From positions 1-22,563 of IMG/VR virus record IMGVR_UViG_3300042905_003138: a stretch of DNA of 22,563 nt, one strand, 5' to 3'. Origin of the DNA: a virus. The position numbers and the translations under genes are program-made. Under the pieces are notes generated by a model. That model saw only the letters and a program-made list of their open reading frames with translations, did not search any database and was not told the DNA's origin. How positions within the stretch are numbered: position 1 is the stretch's first letter; each line of letters starts with the position of its first letter. This document shows positions 6,402 to 12,668 of this stretch, one piece after another.

Positions 6402-8541
6402 CCTCAAAGACTTCGCCCAGTGGGTGACTTGGAAAGCTATCGACGGAAAGAAGTCGTTTGCAACTTCCGATGGCAAAGCGGCCAAGTCAAACGACCCATC
6501 GACTTGGAGCTCGTTCGATGCAATCGAAAGCCTCGGGAATCACTGCTTTGTTTTCTCGGCGGAGGATCCTTTTTTCGGTATCGATTTGGACGACTGCATA
6601 CATGACGACAAGCTATCGGCAACGGCTCAAAAGCTTGTTGATATGTTTGACGGCAAAGCGTCCATCGAGGTGAGCCAAAGCGGAACAGGCTTGCACATTA
6701 CCGGCGCGGGCCGAAAGCCAAGCGAGCGAAGTCTCTACACGATCGACGGCCAGAGAGTCGAGGTTTACGATTCCAAGAGGTTCTGGATTGTCACATGGCA
6801 ACCGCTAGACCCGTCGAGCGAAAACAGCATACACGATTGCCAAAGTGATCTTGATGCGGCGATCGCTTGGATGGAATCATTTGACTCGAAAAAGCAACCA
6901 CAAAAGAAAGATCCGCCAAAGCCAGTCTTGGTTTCGAGCTCAAGCGATCTTGAAAACAGAGCAAGAGCGTATCTCGCCAAGGTTCCGGTTCCGATGCGCG
7001 GGGAACGAAACAACGGGATATTCAAGGCTTGCGGACACTTGCATTCATTGCGGGACGAAATCGGCGGAAAGCTTAGCGTCGATCAAGTGGCTGGTCTGGC
7101 TCAAGAATGGTACGGAACTTCGGATCCAGAATGCGATTTCGACTACATCCATCAACGTGCTAGAACGAGCGAGGTTTGCGGAACTCCCAGGGCCCCAAAG
7201 GTGATCGAGACTGGGTACCGACCGATTGAGCCATGCGAGTTAATCGAGATTGATTTGTCGGCTGAAATCGATCCGGCTGAATTCGTCGAGTCGCTCGTAC
7301 CAGATCGAGGTCTAATCAAAGAGGTCTATGATTTCTACCAAGATCAGGCGATCAGCCCAAGCAGCATCATCGGGATGGCAACGGCGGTTTCGTTTGCCGA
7401 AATGCTTTTCGGCCAAAGGATCCAAAGCCAAACAGCACTGAGGACGAATGACCTAAATGTAATCCTCGGGCCGACAGGATGCGGCAAAGAGGCTTGCGAA
7501 AAGACCATAACACGGATCATGGATGCGGTCGATGCTCCAGGTATGGTCATGCCTGCAGGAGTTCAAAGCGGTAACGGATTGCTAGGCTACATGGCGGATA
7601 ATCCTGTTTGCATCTGGGTCAAAGACGAGTTCGGAGTCTACCTAGAGAATGTTTTTGGGAAGCGAAAGCAACCAATGGAAGCCCAGGTTGGCCGTCTGCT
7701 GCTTGAGCTCTACAACAAGGCCGAAACCCGCTACAGCGGCAACGCGCACGCCAGCGGGTGCAAGAACGCCATTGATCAGCCTCATTTGGTTCTACTTGGA
7801 TTAAGTACCCAAGGAACGATCTTTGATAGCCTCAGTTTCAAAGACGTTGAGAATGGGTTGATAAACCGAATAGCCTTTTGGGTGGTGACTGAAAGACCGG
7901 CTCTCAAAGAGTTTCCAAAGATGGCAAGGGTTCCAGATAGCCTTCGCAACAGGGTATCGGGTTGGCTAGGAATCAAGCCAATGGGACGCATCGACGGATC
8001 GCTAAACGAAAGGCCAGATCCCTACGTTATCAACATGACCGATGAGGCTTTTGCTAGGTGGAATCGGCATCGAATGGCGATCCATGAGCGATCAAGCGCG
8101 GAGGACGATGGGCGGTCAAGCCTATGGACTAGGACAGCGGCCAGAACGATGAAGTACGCTTTGGTTCACTGGGCGAGCCGATACGATCTAGGTCTACTTA
8201 ACGAATTCCAGCAGGCGAGTGATCCCGGTAAGATCGAGGTCAAGGACGTTGAATGGGCGATCAGGCTAAGCAACTTTCTGACTCGATCGGCTTGCACATT
8301 GATCGAGAATAACACGGTCAACACGCATAAGGGCCGGGGCGAGGTGGCTATCCTCGATTTCGTTTCAAAAGCTCCTGGGTGGGTCAACCTGCGAACGATT
8401 ATGAATCGAAAGCACATCTCCAAGGGCGATCTTGTTTCGGCGGCTCTCAGGCTAGAGTCCGAAGGTAAGATCAAGCTCGAGCAAAAGCCATACGGAAAAG
8501 GCGGCAAAGAGCAGATCCGAGTCTCAAAAATAGACTCCTAA
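6391..8541 (+). CDS. PrimPol (AEP-type primase-polymerase) fused to a DUF3987-like ATPase/helicase domain
   Basis: 716 residues from TTG 6391, chosen because GGAGG (6380-6384) precedes it with 6-base spacing. It overlaps the helicase stop by 11 bases. The N-terminal part resembles the archaeo-eukaryotic primase domain of phage NrS-1 PrimPol: WVTWK (11-15), NDPSTW (34-39), the metal-binding GIDLDD (63-68), SGTGLHI (97-103, with His102), and VEVYD (123-127). A second domain has Walker A GPTGCGKE (360-367) and a Walker B-like IWVKDEF (408-414), as in DUF3987-type phage helicases. The C-terminus (about residues 640-716) looks like a winged helix. The protein probably primes and unwinds at the iteron region immediately downstream. 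Confidence 0.78.
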   Translation: MTYNLKDFAQWVTWKAIDGKKSFATSDGKAAKSNDPSTWSSFDAIESLGNHCFVFSAEDPFFGIDLDDCIHDDKLSATAQKLVDMFDGKASIEVSQSGTGLHITGAGRKPSERSLYTIDGQRVEVYDSKRFWIVTWQPLDPSSENSIHDCQSDLDAAIAWMESFDSKKQPQKKDPPKPVLVSSSSDLENRARAYLAKVPVPMRGERNNGIFKACGHLHSLRDEIGGKLSVDQVAGLAQEWYGTSDPECDFDYIHQRARTSEVCGTPRAPKVIETGYRPIEPCELIEIDLSAEIDPAEFVESLVPDRGLIKEVYDFYQDQAISPSSIIGMATAVSFAEMLFGQRIQSQTALRTNDLNVILGPTGCGKEACEKTITRIMDAVDAPGMVMPAGVQSGNGLLGYMADNPVCIWVKDEFGVYLENVFGKRKQPMEAQVGRLLLELYNKAETRYSGNAHASGCKNAIDQPHLVLLGLSTQGTIFDSLSFKDVENGLINRIAFWVVTERPALKEFPKMARVPDSLRNRVSGWLGIKPMGRIDGSLNERPDPYVINMTDEAFARWNRHRMAIHERSSAEDDGRSSLWTRTAARTMKYALVHWASRYDLGLLNEFQQASDPGKIEVKDVEWAIRLSNFLTRSACTLIENNTVNTHKGRGEVAILDFVSKAPGWVNLRTIMNRKHISKGDLVSAALRLESEGKIKLEQKPYGKGGKEQIRVSKIDS

Positions 8542-8577
8542 ACTTGTCGCTAAACTTGTCGCAAAAGTTGTCGCAAA
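8542..8577 (+). repeat. three 12-bp direct iterons (core TTGTCGC)
   Basis: TTGTCGC occurs at 8544-8550, 8556-8562 and 8568-8574, exactly 12 bases apart, within near-identical units of the form AACTTGTCGCAA. The first unit begins at the stop codon of the PrimPol gene. Regular spacing slightly over one helical turn suits cooperative protein binding. Confidence 0.85.
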
Positions 8578-8641
8578 ACAGATAACAGTTTTAAAAGGTA
8601 AGAAAAACAAATGCAATCCAAGACAGCATTAGCAAAAGTTT

Positions 8642-8679
8642 GCGACAAGTGCGACAACTTTGCGACAACTTTGCGACAA
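8642..8679 (-). repeat. four iterons in opposite orientation (GCGACAA)
   Basis: GCGACAA starts at 8642, 8651, 8662 and 8673 (spacing 9, 11 and 11 bases), usually inside TTTGCGACAACT. This cluster and the one at 8544 face each other and could fold or bind an initiator from both sides. Confidence 0.85.
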
Positions 8680-8712
8680 GTTCAAAACAACAAAAAACCA
8701 ATAAATTCATTG

Positions 8713-8733
8713 ATATATATATATATATATATA
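8713..8733. repeat. (AT)10A dinucleotide tract, candidate DNA unwinding element
   Basis: A 21-base pure alternating AT run between the iteron clusters at 8642-8679 and 8827-8857. Such tracts melt easily or extrude cruciforms, which fits an origin opening site. It is also a possible slippage-variable microsatellite. Confidence 0.7.
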
Positions 8734-8771
8734 GAAGTTGTAGCAACTTGTAGCCTTTGGGGTGTACCTGT

Positions 8772-8800
8772 CCTTTTGGGATCCTTTTGGGCTCTTTGGG
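8772..8800 (+). repeat. CCTTTTGGG direct repeats
   Basis: CCTTTTGGG occurs at 8772-8780 and 8783-8791 (11-base period) with a related CTCTTTGGG at 8792-8800. CCTTTTGG is the exact reverse complement of CCAAAAGG at 8863-8870, which carries part of the ribosome site of the next gene, so the RNA could pair and mask it. Confidence 0.7.
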
Positions 8801-8826
8801 TGAATCTGTCTGTCTCTCCCTATATT

Positions 8827-8857
8827 GCGACAACTTTTTATGCGACAACCGCGACAA
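8827..8857 (-). repeat. three further GCGACAA iterons
   Basis: GCGACAA is at 8827-8833, 8842-8848 and 8851-8857, with the same orientation as the 8642-8679 cluster. They lie just before the AGGAGG ribosome site of the gene at 8883, so a protein bound here could also affect that gene. Confidence 0.85.
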
Positions 8858-8882
8858 CTTCACCAAAAGGAGGTAGCCTGGA

Positions 8883-9065
8883 ATGAAACTTTCCGAATAC
8901 TTTGCGAACATCGAGGATTTGAAGGAAGAAAACAAAGACCTTCGCAAGCAGCTTGAGCGAACGAGTCGAAAGCTGACCGAATCTCAGGCAAGAACCAAAG
9001 AGTTGTTCGACGCACTCCGAGCCGTCGTGAACAAAGATCATCCAGCGTTAAGGAGGAAGAAATGA
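8883..9065 (+). CDS. small coiled-coil protein
   Basis: 60 residues from ATG 8883, preceded by a strong AAAAGGAGG (8865-8873). Nearly the whole protein is charged helix with heptad-like spacing (about residues 9-47, rich in Glu, Lys, Arg and Leu), followed by a basic tail. No family is recognised. Its stop overlaps the next ATG (ATGA). A small helical protein beside an origin could be a replication accessory or a dimerisation partner, but there is no direct evidence. The ribosome site may be masked by pairing with upstream CCTTTTGG repeats. Confidence 0.6.
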   Translation: MKLSEYFANIEDLKEENKDLRKQLERTSRKLTESQARTKELFDALRAVVNKDHPALRRKK

Positions 9066-9316
9066 AACCAGGTGATAAAGTTTGGGTATTATGCGAGGTG
9101 GTCGAAGGGCCTTATCGAGGCCATATTGAGTGCAAAAAAGGGCCGGTGCATTTCCATCCATTGGTCAGCGAAGTAAAGCCCGTCGAGCCCGAAGCGGTCG
9201 AGCAACCTACCAGCGATCCCATCAATCCATCGCACTGCAAGCAAAACGGCATCGAGGATCTCAAAAAGGCTCGATGGTATCTCGATCGGTTGATTCGAGA
9301 GGAGGAAGCAAAGTGA
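9062..9316 (+). CDS. DUF3310-like protein with an internally deleted core
   Basis: 84 residues, ATGA-coupled to the previous gene. The N-terminal 40 residues (MKPGDKVWVL...) look like a small beta-barrel-type domain. The C-terminal third has the two ends of the phage DUF3310 family joined directly: DPINPSH (52-58), close to the family's NPSHY opening, then GIEDLKKARWYLDRLI (63-78), its usual C-terminal helix. The roughly 40 residues normally between them, holding the helical core, are missing. DUF3310 proteins occur in many phages and are often annotated as nucleotide-kinase-like without proof. The gene has intact coding signals, so it is a shortened family member rather than a broken gene. 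Function is unknown. Confidence 0.6.
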   Translation: MKPGDKVWVLCEVVEGPYRGHIECKKGPVHFHPLVSEVKPVEPEAVEQPTSDPINPSHCKQNGIEDLKKARWYLDRLIREEEAK

Positions 9317-9579
9317 GCAAGTCAACGATCAGTTTTAGCGGTATGACTTTTGACATTGATGATATCCACAATCATTCAATCCAGATGCCTGGTTTGAGTG
9401 TGGTTGAATTCGACATCAACAAGATCAAGCATGTCGAAATGTCGGTTGAGTTCAAATGGGCCCAACATCATGTTTTCAAGGTCGGTCAAGTTGTTCGACT
9501 CGATGGCCATTTGTGCAAAGTGGTTTTTGTATGCAAGGATAGATCTGTGATTTTTGAGAAGATCGAGGAAACAAAGTGA
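9313..9579 (+). CDS. hypothetical phage protein, 88 aa
   Basis: Starts at GTG 9313, overlapping the preceding TGA (GTGA), with GAGGAGGAAG just upstream. The product appears beta-rich (TISFSGMTFDIDD; VGQVVRLDGHLCKVVFV) with no membrane segment. The segment around residues 55-80 resembles a small SH3-like barrel, but I cannot name a family. The stop overlaps the GTG start of the RusA gene, so the two are likely co-translated. No function is proposed. Confidence 0.6.
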   Translation: MSKSTISFSGMTFDIDDIHNHSIQMPGLSVVEFDINKIKHVEMSVEFKWAQHHVFKVGQVVRLDGHLCKVVFVCKDRSVIFEKIEETK

Positions 9580-9980
9580 AAATTTTCATCTCAGGTGAGC
9601 CGGTGGCGCAACCACGGCCAAAGGTTTCGACTCGCGGCGGGTTCGCGCGGGCCTATGTTGATGCAAAACATCCCATCCATGAGTACAAGCTAGCAATCAG
9701 GCTAACTTACACCGCTGCAGGCGGCAAAGTGCTTTGGGGGCCGGTATCGATCAGGATCGTTTGTTGGTTCGATCGACCTAAGGGCCACAGCAAGAAGCAA
9801 CGGCAACAGCCAGAACCAAAGACAACAAAGCCCGATTTGGACAATGTCGGAAAAGCAATCCTCGATGCCCTCAACAAGATCGCTTACAATGACGATAGCC
9901 AGGTCTATCGCCTGACTGTCGAAAAGTGCTACGTTGGGCCAGAGGATCAAGTCGGAACGATTATTGAGGTGACTCAATGA
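9576..9980 (+). CDS. rusA: RusA-family Holliday junction resolvase
   Basis: 134 residues from GTG 9576 (GTGA overlap; GAGGAAA upstream). RusA-type features are the opening IFISGEPVAQPRPK (about residues 3-16), KPDLDNVGKAILDAL (85-99) with acidic Asp87, Asp89 and Asp97, and YNDDSQV (104-110) with Asp106-Asp107. RusA enzymes are dimeric, magnesium-dependent endonucleases that cut four-way DNA junctions. In phages they clear recombination and replication intermediates before packaging. The length fits the family (about 120-140 residues) and all expected acidic positions are present. Its place at the end of the replication module agrees with this role. Confidence 0.9.
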   Translation: MKIFISGEPVAQPRPKVSTRGGFARAYVDAKHPIHEYKLAIRLTYTAAGGKVLWGPVSIRIVCWFDRPKGHSKKQRQQPEPKTTKPDLDNVGKAILDALNKIAYNDDSQVYRLTVEKCYVGPEDQVGTIIEVTQ

Positions 9981-10174
9981 CGCAACGCAAAAACATCAGC
10001 CAACCCAACGAAGCTTGGGCGGCTTGGGATCGAGCAGCGGCAAAAATGGACATGACTCTAAGCCAACTGATTTTTGAGGCCATGAACGAGCATTTAGGGC
10101 TATTTCTGACGCGAAAGACCAAGAAGCGGCCAAAGACAGCTGAGTCGGCTCGGAAGCGGGAGAAACGAAATTAG
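9977..10174 (+). CDS. small ribbon-helix-helix-like protein, possible DNA-binding regulator
   Basis: 65 residues, ATGA-coupled to the RusA gene. ISQPNEAWAAWDRAAAKMDM (residues 7-26) followed by TLSQLIFEAMNEHLG (27-41) resembles the short strand plus two helices of ribbon-helix-helix proteins, in which the strand pairs in a dimer and enters the DNA groove. The C-terminal 20 residues are strongly basic (RKTKKRPKTAESARKREKR). It could be a transcription regulator for the downstream membrane cassette, whose candidate promoter starts 10 bases after this gene. The assignment rests on pattern only. Confidence 0.5.
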   Translation: MTQRKNISQPNEAWAAWDRAAAKMDMTLSQLIFEAMNEHLGLFLTRKTKKRPKTAESARKREKRN

Positions 10175-10183
10175 GGCCGTTGC

Positions 10184-10212
10184 TTGCAATTTCAGCGGGT
10201 CAAGCCTAAAAT
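10184..10212 (+). promoter_or_regulatory. candidate promoter for the membrane/envelope cassette
   Basis: TTGCAA (10184-10189) and TAAAAT (10207-10212) are 17 bases apart; the -10 matches the consensus at five of six positions. The start would be near 10219, giving a very short leader that begins at the AAAGGAG ribosome site. The 58-base gap is one of few true breaks in this tightly overlapped gene chain, which supports a new transcription start. Confidence 0.4.
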
Positions 10213-10232
10213 GCGGGAAAGGAGTCAAAATT

Positions 10233-10415
10233 ATGGAAAGTCTTTTTAAGTCCAAACGCTTTTGGGTATCGCTGGCAGCCGTTGCCGTCGTCGTGCTGAA
10301 AGATAAAGTGCCTTTATCTGAGGATCAAATACAGATCCTGGTTTACACCGTTGGAGCGTGGGTCGTCGGAGAGTCGATCAGGCCAGTGAATCCAAAGCCG
10401 GAGGTGGCAAAGTGA
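10233..10415 (+). CDS. small membrane protein, holin-like size
   Basis: 60 residues from ATG 10233 with a strong AAAGGAG. After a basic start (FKSKR) comes a hydrophobic stretch at residues 11-22 (VSLAAVAVVVL), a short polar loop, and a second moderately hydrophobic segment at about 35-46 (ILVYTVGAWVVG). The C-terminus is polar and proline-rich. Two membrane segments in 60 residues fit small class II holins, which form lesions in the inner membrane to time lysis, and similar small phage membrane proteins. It is first in a cassette rich in membrane proteins. Holin function is inferred from size and topology only. Confidence 0.55.
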   Translation: MESLFKSKRFWVSLAAVAVVVLKDKVPLSEDQIQILVYTVGAWVVGESIRPVNPKPEVAK

Positions 10416-10735
10416 TTTATTTCCCAAGACTTCAAGAGCTAGCCAAAAAGCACGAAAACGACTTTGCCCAGGCCTACGCCGAAGCAGACGGCAACACTCG
10501 AACAGCTCGCAGGATTCTTCGACGCAAGCTTAAAAGTGTTTACGGATTTGATCCAGCGACGATGGCGATGATTTTCGCGTTGATCCAATTGGCTTTTAAG
10601 GTGTGGAAGTGGGCCAAGGATAACGGCTACTTGTCGTCTTATGATCCTTCCGATGCTCCGATGGGGTACATCTTGCAGACGGCGTGGGATGCAGGCGAAT
10701 TTGACGACGACGACGACGACGACGATCAAGACTAA
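10412..10735 (+). CDS. hypothetical protein with an eight-aspartate C-terminal run
   Basis: 107 residues from GTG 10412 (GTGA overlap; GGAGG at 10400-10404). The N-terminal half is charged helix (LAKKHENDFAQAYAEAD, then RTARRILRRKLKSVYG). A hydrophobic helix follows at residues about 50-65 (MAMIFALIQLAFKVWKW) that could be amphipathic or membrane-associated. The C-terminus ends in eight consecutive Asp (DNA 10703-10726, seven GAC then GAT), then QD. The GAC run is a codon microsatellite and may vary in length. The acidic tail could bind metal or mimic DNA or phosphate. I do not recognise the family. Confidence 0.55.
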   Translation: MIYFPRLQELAKKHENDFAQAYAEADGNTRTARRILRRKLKSVYGFDPATMAMIFALIQLAFKVWKWAKDNGYLSSYDPSDAPMGYILQTAWDAGEFDDDDDDDDQD

Positions 10736-10823
10736 GCCCAGATCGCAACGACTACCTACTAACCTTCAATTCCTTACAAGCGGGTTAGTCGGAGCGAGAC
10801 GGGCAACTAACAAGGATGGATTG

Positions 10824-11204
10824 ATGGCTGACGAAAAGAAAAAAGAAAACTGGTTGCCTTGGATCGTCGCAGCGGTGGCGGTTTTTGCGATGTTGCGTAA
10901 TCAGCAACCGCAACCAGATAAGCCACAGCCAAAAGAGCTCAAGGCGGTCGTCTCTCATACGTTGCCATCCATCCGATCGGCCTACAAGCAGGCATTCCTT
11001 GAGGCGGCATCGAAGATTGAATTTGGCGAGATCAAGGATCAAGAGCAATGGACAAAGTTTATCGCGGACAATGCAGGGGCTAAGCAAAAAGACGCATTGA
11101 ACAAAGTCTATGAGGCCATCGACAAGCTCGATTTGCCTGCAAGCTTTGCTGGTAAGGAATCAGAGATCGCCAAGATCAATCGTGAAATAGCGGGGGCTTG
11201 GTAA
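10824..11204 (+). CDS. single-span membrane-anchored helical protein
   Basis: 126 residues from ATG 10824 (AAGGATGGA upstream; longer readings of the frame overlap the previous gene). Basic residues 1-9 are followed by one hydrophobic segment (LPWIVAAVAVFAML, about 11-24), a glutamine/proline linker (NQQPQPDKPQPK), and a soluble helical domain of about 85 residues (QAFLEAASKIEFGEI; EQWTKFIADNAGAKQ). The positive-inside rule puts the N-terminus in the cytoplasm and the domain outside the inner membrane. Its stop overlaps the ATG of the protease gene, so the two may be made and act together. No family is recognised. Confidence 0.6.
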   Translation: MADEKKKENWLPWIVAAVAVFAMLRNQQPQPDKPQPKELKAVVSHTLPSIRSAYKQAFLEAASKIEFGEIKDQEQWTKFIADNAGAKQKDALNKVYEAIDKLDLPASFAGKESEIAKINREIAGAW

Positions 11205-12025
11205 TGGCTGATTTCTTCACAGGCTACGATCCGACCATCGAGAATCGAGACGCGATCAAAGCAGGCTCGACCGATATCGCTTTTACGATGCGAGACTTTG
11301 CAGCTCCCGAAGAGATCGATCCACGGCCACTGATGCGACATGATAAGCAGGGCAACATGGGATCCTGCCAAGGATTTTCATTGACCAATGCTTGCGAGTA
11401 CGTTTGGGCTCTTGTGCATGGCTCGTTTAGTCCAGATCGTCAGCTATCGCAGTTGTTTGCCTACTTGGAGTCCCAAAGACAGAGCCAAGGTTTACTCGGT
11501 GTTGACAAGGGATCGACCATCGAAGCAGGGCTTAAGGTTGCAACATCGATCGGTATGCTTCCCGAAAAGGATTTGCCATACTCAACGCCATACCCTAGCA
11601 ACGCTCGGACGCTCATTACCGACGATATGAGGATGAAGGCTTTCCCGTATCGAATCGGCTCTCATACTTGGCTAGATTCGTATGATGCCATCTTTAGGTA
11701 TCTTGCTAGCGGCGTTGGTGCAGTTCATACCGGAACGCTTTGGAACGATTCGTTCTACAGTCGCAACGGTGTTTTGGAGTCGGTCGGTCTTGGTCGCGGT
11801 GGCGGTCATGCTACGGCATGGCTCGGCTACTCTAAACGCAAAGACAGCAAGAACCGTAACTACATTTGGCGGCTCAACAGTCACAACGATTCTTGGACTG
11901 AAATTGCCCCAAGCGTGATTGATGCTCTTTGCAAGCATCAATGGACATCAATCGTTGGCGTATCGGATCTTTCAACGCCTGGGCCACGCAAAGTATCTTG
12001 GATGCAGTCGAGGCCATTAGGATGA
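11204..12025 (+). CDS. papain-like cysteine protease (peptidase family C1)
   Basis: 273 residues from ATG 11204, which overlaps the preceding TAA. The papain signature is QGNMGSCQGFS (residues 49-59), giving oxyanion Gln49 and nucleophile Cys55 with the six-residue spacing of papain Gln19/Cys25. The catalytic His is in GGGHATAWLGY (His202), and the Asn in RLNSHNDSW (Asn225), matching papain NSWG. No long pro-region or signal peptide is present, so it is either cytoplasmic or released through holin lesions. Family C1 is uncommon in phages of bacteria. It could cleave host proteins, act in lysis, or process phage proteins. A thioredoxin-like gene follows, which could keep Cys55 reduced. Confidence 0.82.
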   Translation: MADFFTGYDPTIENRDAIKAGSTDIAFTMRDFAAPEEIDPRPLMRHDKQGNMGSCQGFSLTNACEYVWALVHGSFSPDRQLSQLFAYLESQRQSQGLLGVDKGSTIEAGLKVATSIGMLPEKDLPYSTPYPSNARTLITDDMRMKAFPYRIGSHTWLDSYDAIFRYLASGVGAVHTGTLWNDSFYSRNGVLESVGLGRGGGHATAWLGYSKRKDSKNRNYIWRLNSHNDSWTEIAPSVIDALCKHQWTSIVGVSDLSTPGPRKVSWMQSRPLG

Positions 12026-12459
12026 ACCTCAGCAACGGAGAAAAAGGGATGTTTGCCGTGATTGGTCTTTGCTTGTTTAGTTGGTTCTTTGGATCGAGCC
12101 CTAAGCCAGATCCAACTCAATGCGACATACCGTCGAGCGACCTTGCTCAACAGGTCGCAACTGTTCGAGAATCTCTAACGGTTCAACCAGCTCCGATCGA
12201 AGATCCCAAACCGATCCCAAGCCCAAGCGACAAGCCATTGAAGATCGAGATTCTGGTATTCGTCTCCAAGAATTGCCCGCCATGCGAGAAGTGGAAGCGG
12301 TGCGAGATGCAGAAGTTCTTGGATGCCGGATGGTCGGTCGGCATTGTTGAAGATCATCCGTTTCCGATGACTCCTAGATTTGAAGTGTCAAAGGGCTCGG
12401 AGCGTAAAGAGCATGTCGGCTACTTGTCTTTTGAACAGGCGAAAGGGCTCGTAAAGTGA
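12022..12459 (+). CDS. membrane-anchored thioredoxin-like protein with CPPC motif
   Basis: 145 residues from ATG 12022 (ATGA overlap with the protease gene). ATG 12049, with GGAGA upstream, is an alternative start that would still keep the membrane segment. Residues 10-23 (MFAVIGLCLFSWFF) form a membrane anchor or signal-anchor, followed by a proline-rich linker. The thioredoxin-fold part begins near ILVFVSKNCPPCEKWKR, with the active-site CPPC. Thioredoxin-like proteins make, break or shuffle disulfides; CPPC with an upstream aromatic/valine strand fits this group. The domain probably faces the periplasm. Position after the cysteine protease suggests a redox partner. The exact redox direction cannot be told from sequence. 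Confidence 0.75.
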   Translation: MNLSNGEKGMFAVIGLCLFSWFFGSSPKPDPTQCDIPSSDLAQQVATVRESLTVQPAPIEDPKPIPSPSDKPLKIEILVFVSKNCPPCEKWKRCEMQKFLDAGWSVGIVEDHPFPMTPRFEVSKGSERKEHVGYLSFEQAKGLVK

Positions 12460-12668
12460 CTCAGGAAAGCTTGGTTTACATCATCGGCTCGGGCATGGTC
12501 GCAGCGTTAAGCACAGCGGTCGGAATCTTGTTTCGCTTGTTCGTCGAAGAAAAGAAAACTACCCGAAGCGATTTGCAGGAGTGTCGATCAGATCGCGAAA
12601 AACTTTGGGCCAAGATTGAGACCTTGCAAACTGAGATCGGTAAATTGCTTGGAGGCTGCAACAAGTGA
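12456..12668 (+). CDS. small membrane protein with coiled coil (holin- or spanin-like)
   Basis: 70 residues from GTG 12456 (GTGA overlap). One hydrophobic segment spans residues about 7-27 (VYIIGSGMVAALSTAVGILFR), followed by a charged coiled coil (LQECRSDREKLWAKIETLQTEIGKLL) and a short tail GGCNK. A single N-terminal span plus a coiled coil resembles phage inner-membrane spanin subunits or small regulators of holins, but family identity is not shown. Its stop overlaps the GTG of the desaturase gene, so the two are likely translated together. Confidence 0.6.
   Translation: MTQESLVYIIGSGMVAALSTAVGILFRLFVEEKKTTRSDLQECRSDREKLWAKIETLQTEIGKLLGGCNK

Larger units (their letters stand above)
8542..8882 (+). 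other. candidate replication origin: iterons, (AT)10 tract, G-rich repeats
   Basis: This 341-base non-coding region directly follows the PrimPol-helicase gene. It holds ten exact copies of TTGTCGC/GCGACAA: three in one orientation, then seven in the other. Two degenerate TTGTAGC copies (8738-8744, 8748-8754), an (AT)10A tract (8713-8733) and CCTTTTGGG repeats are also present. Clustered initiator boxes around an easily melted tract next to a primase gene are the usual make-up of a phage or plasmid origin. A 91-codon reading frame crosses part of it, but it is low-complexity and not credible. Confidence 0.65.

Noticed and set aside
8542-8882. CRISPR-like array from repeated GCGACAA
   Set aside because: Repeats are 7 bases, spacings are 9-12 bases and orientation changes, with no cas genes. 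This fits iterons, not CRISPR.
8611-8886. Possible 91-codon gene within the candidate origin
   Set aside because: It reads through the iterons and the (AT)10 tract, giving low-complexity protein (IYIYIYI), and lacks a good ribosome site. The repeats explain the sequence better.
10758-10789. Inverted repeat ACTAACC/GGTTAGT as a terminator or operator
   Set aside because: It is a perfect 7-bp pair but has an 18-base loop and no T-run, and such short pairs arise by chance; not listed as a feature.
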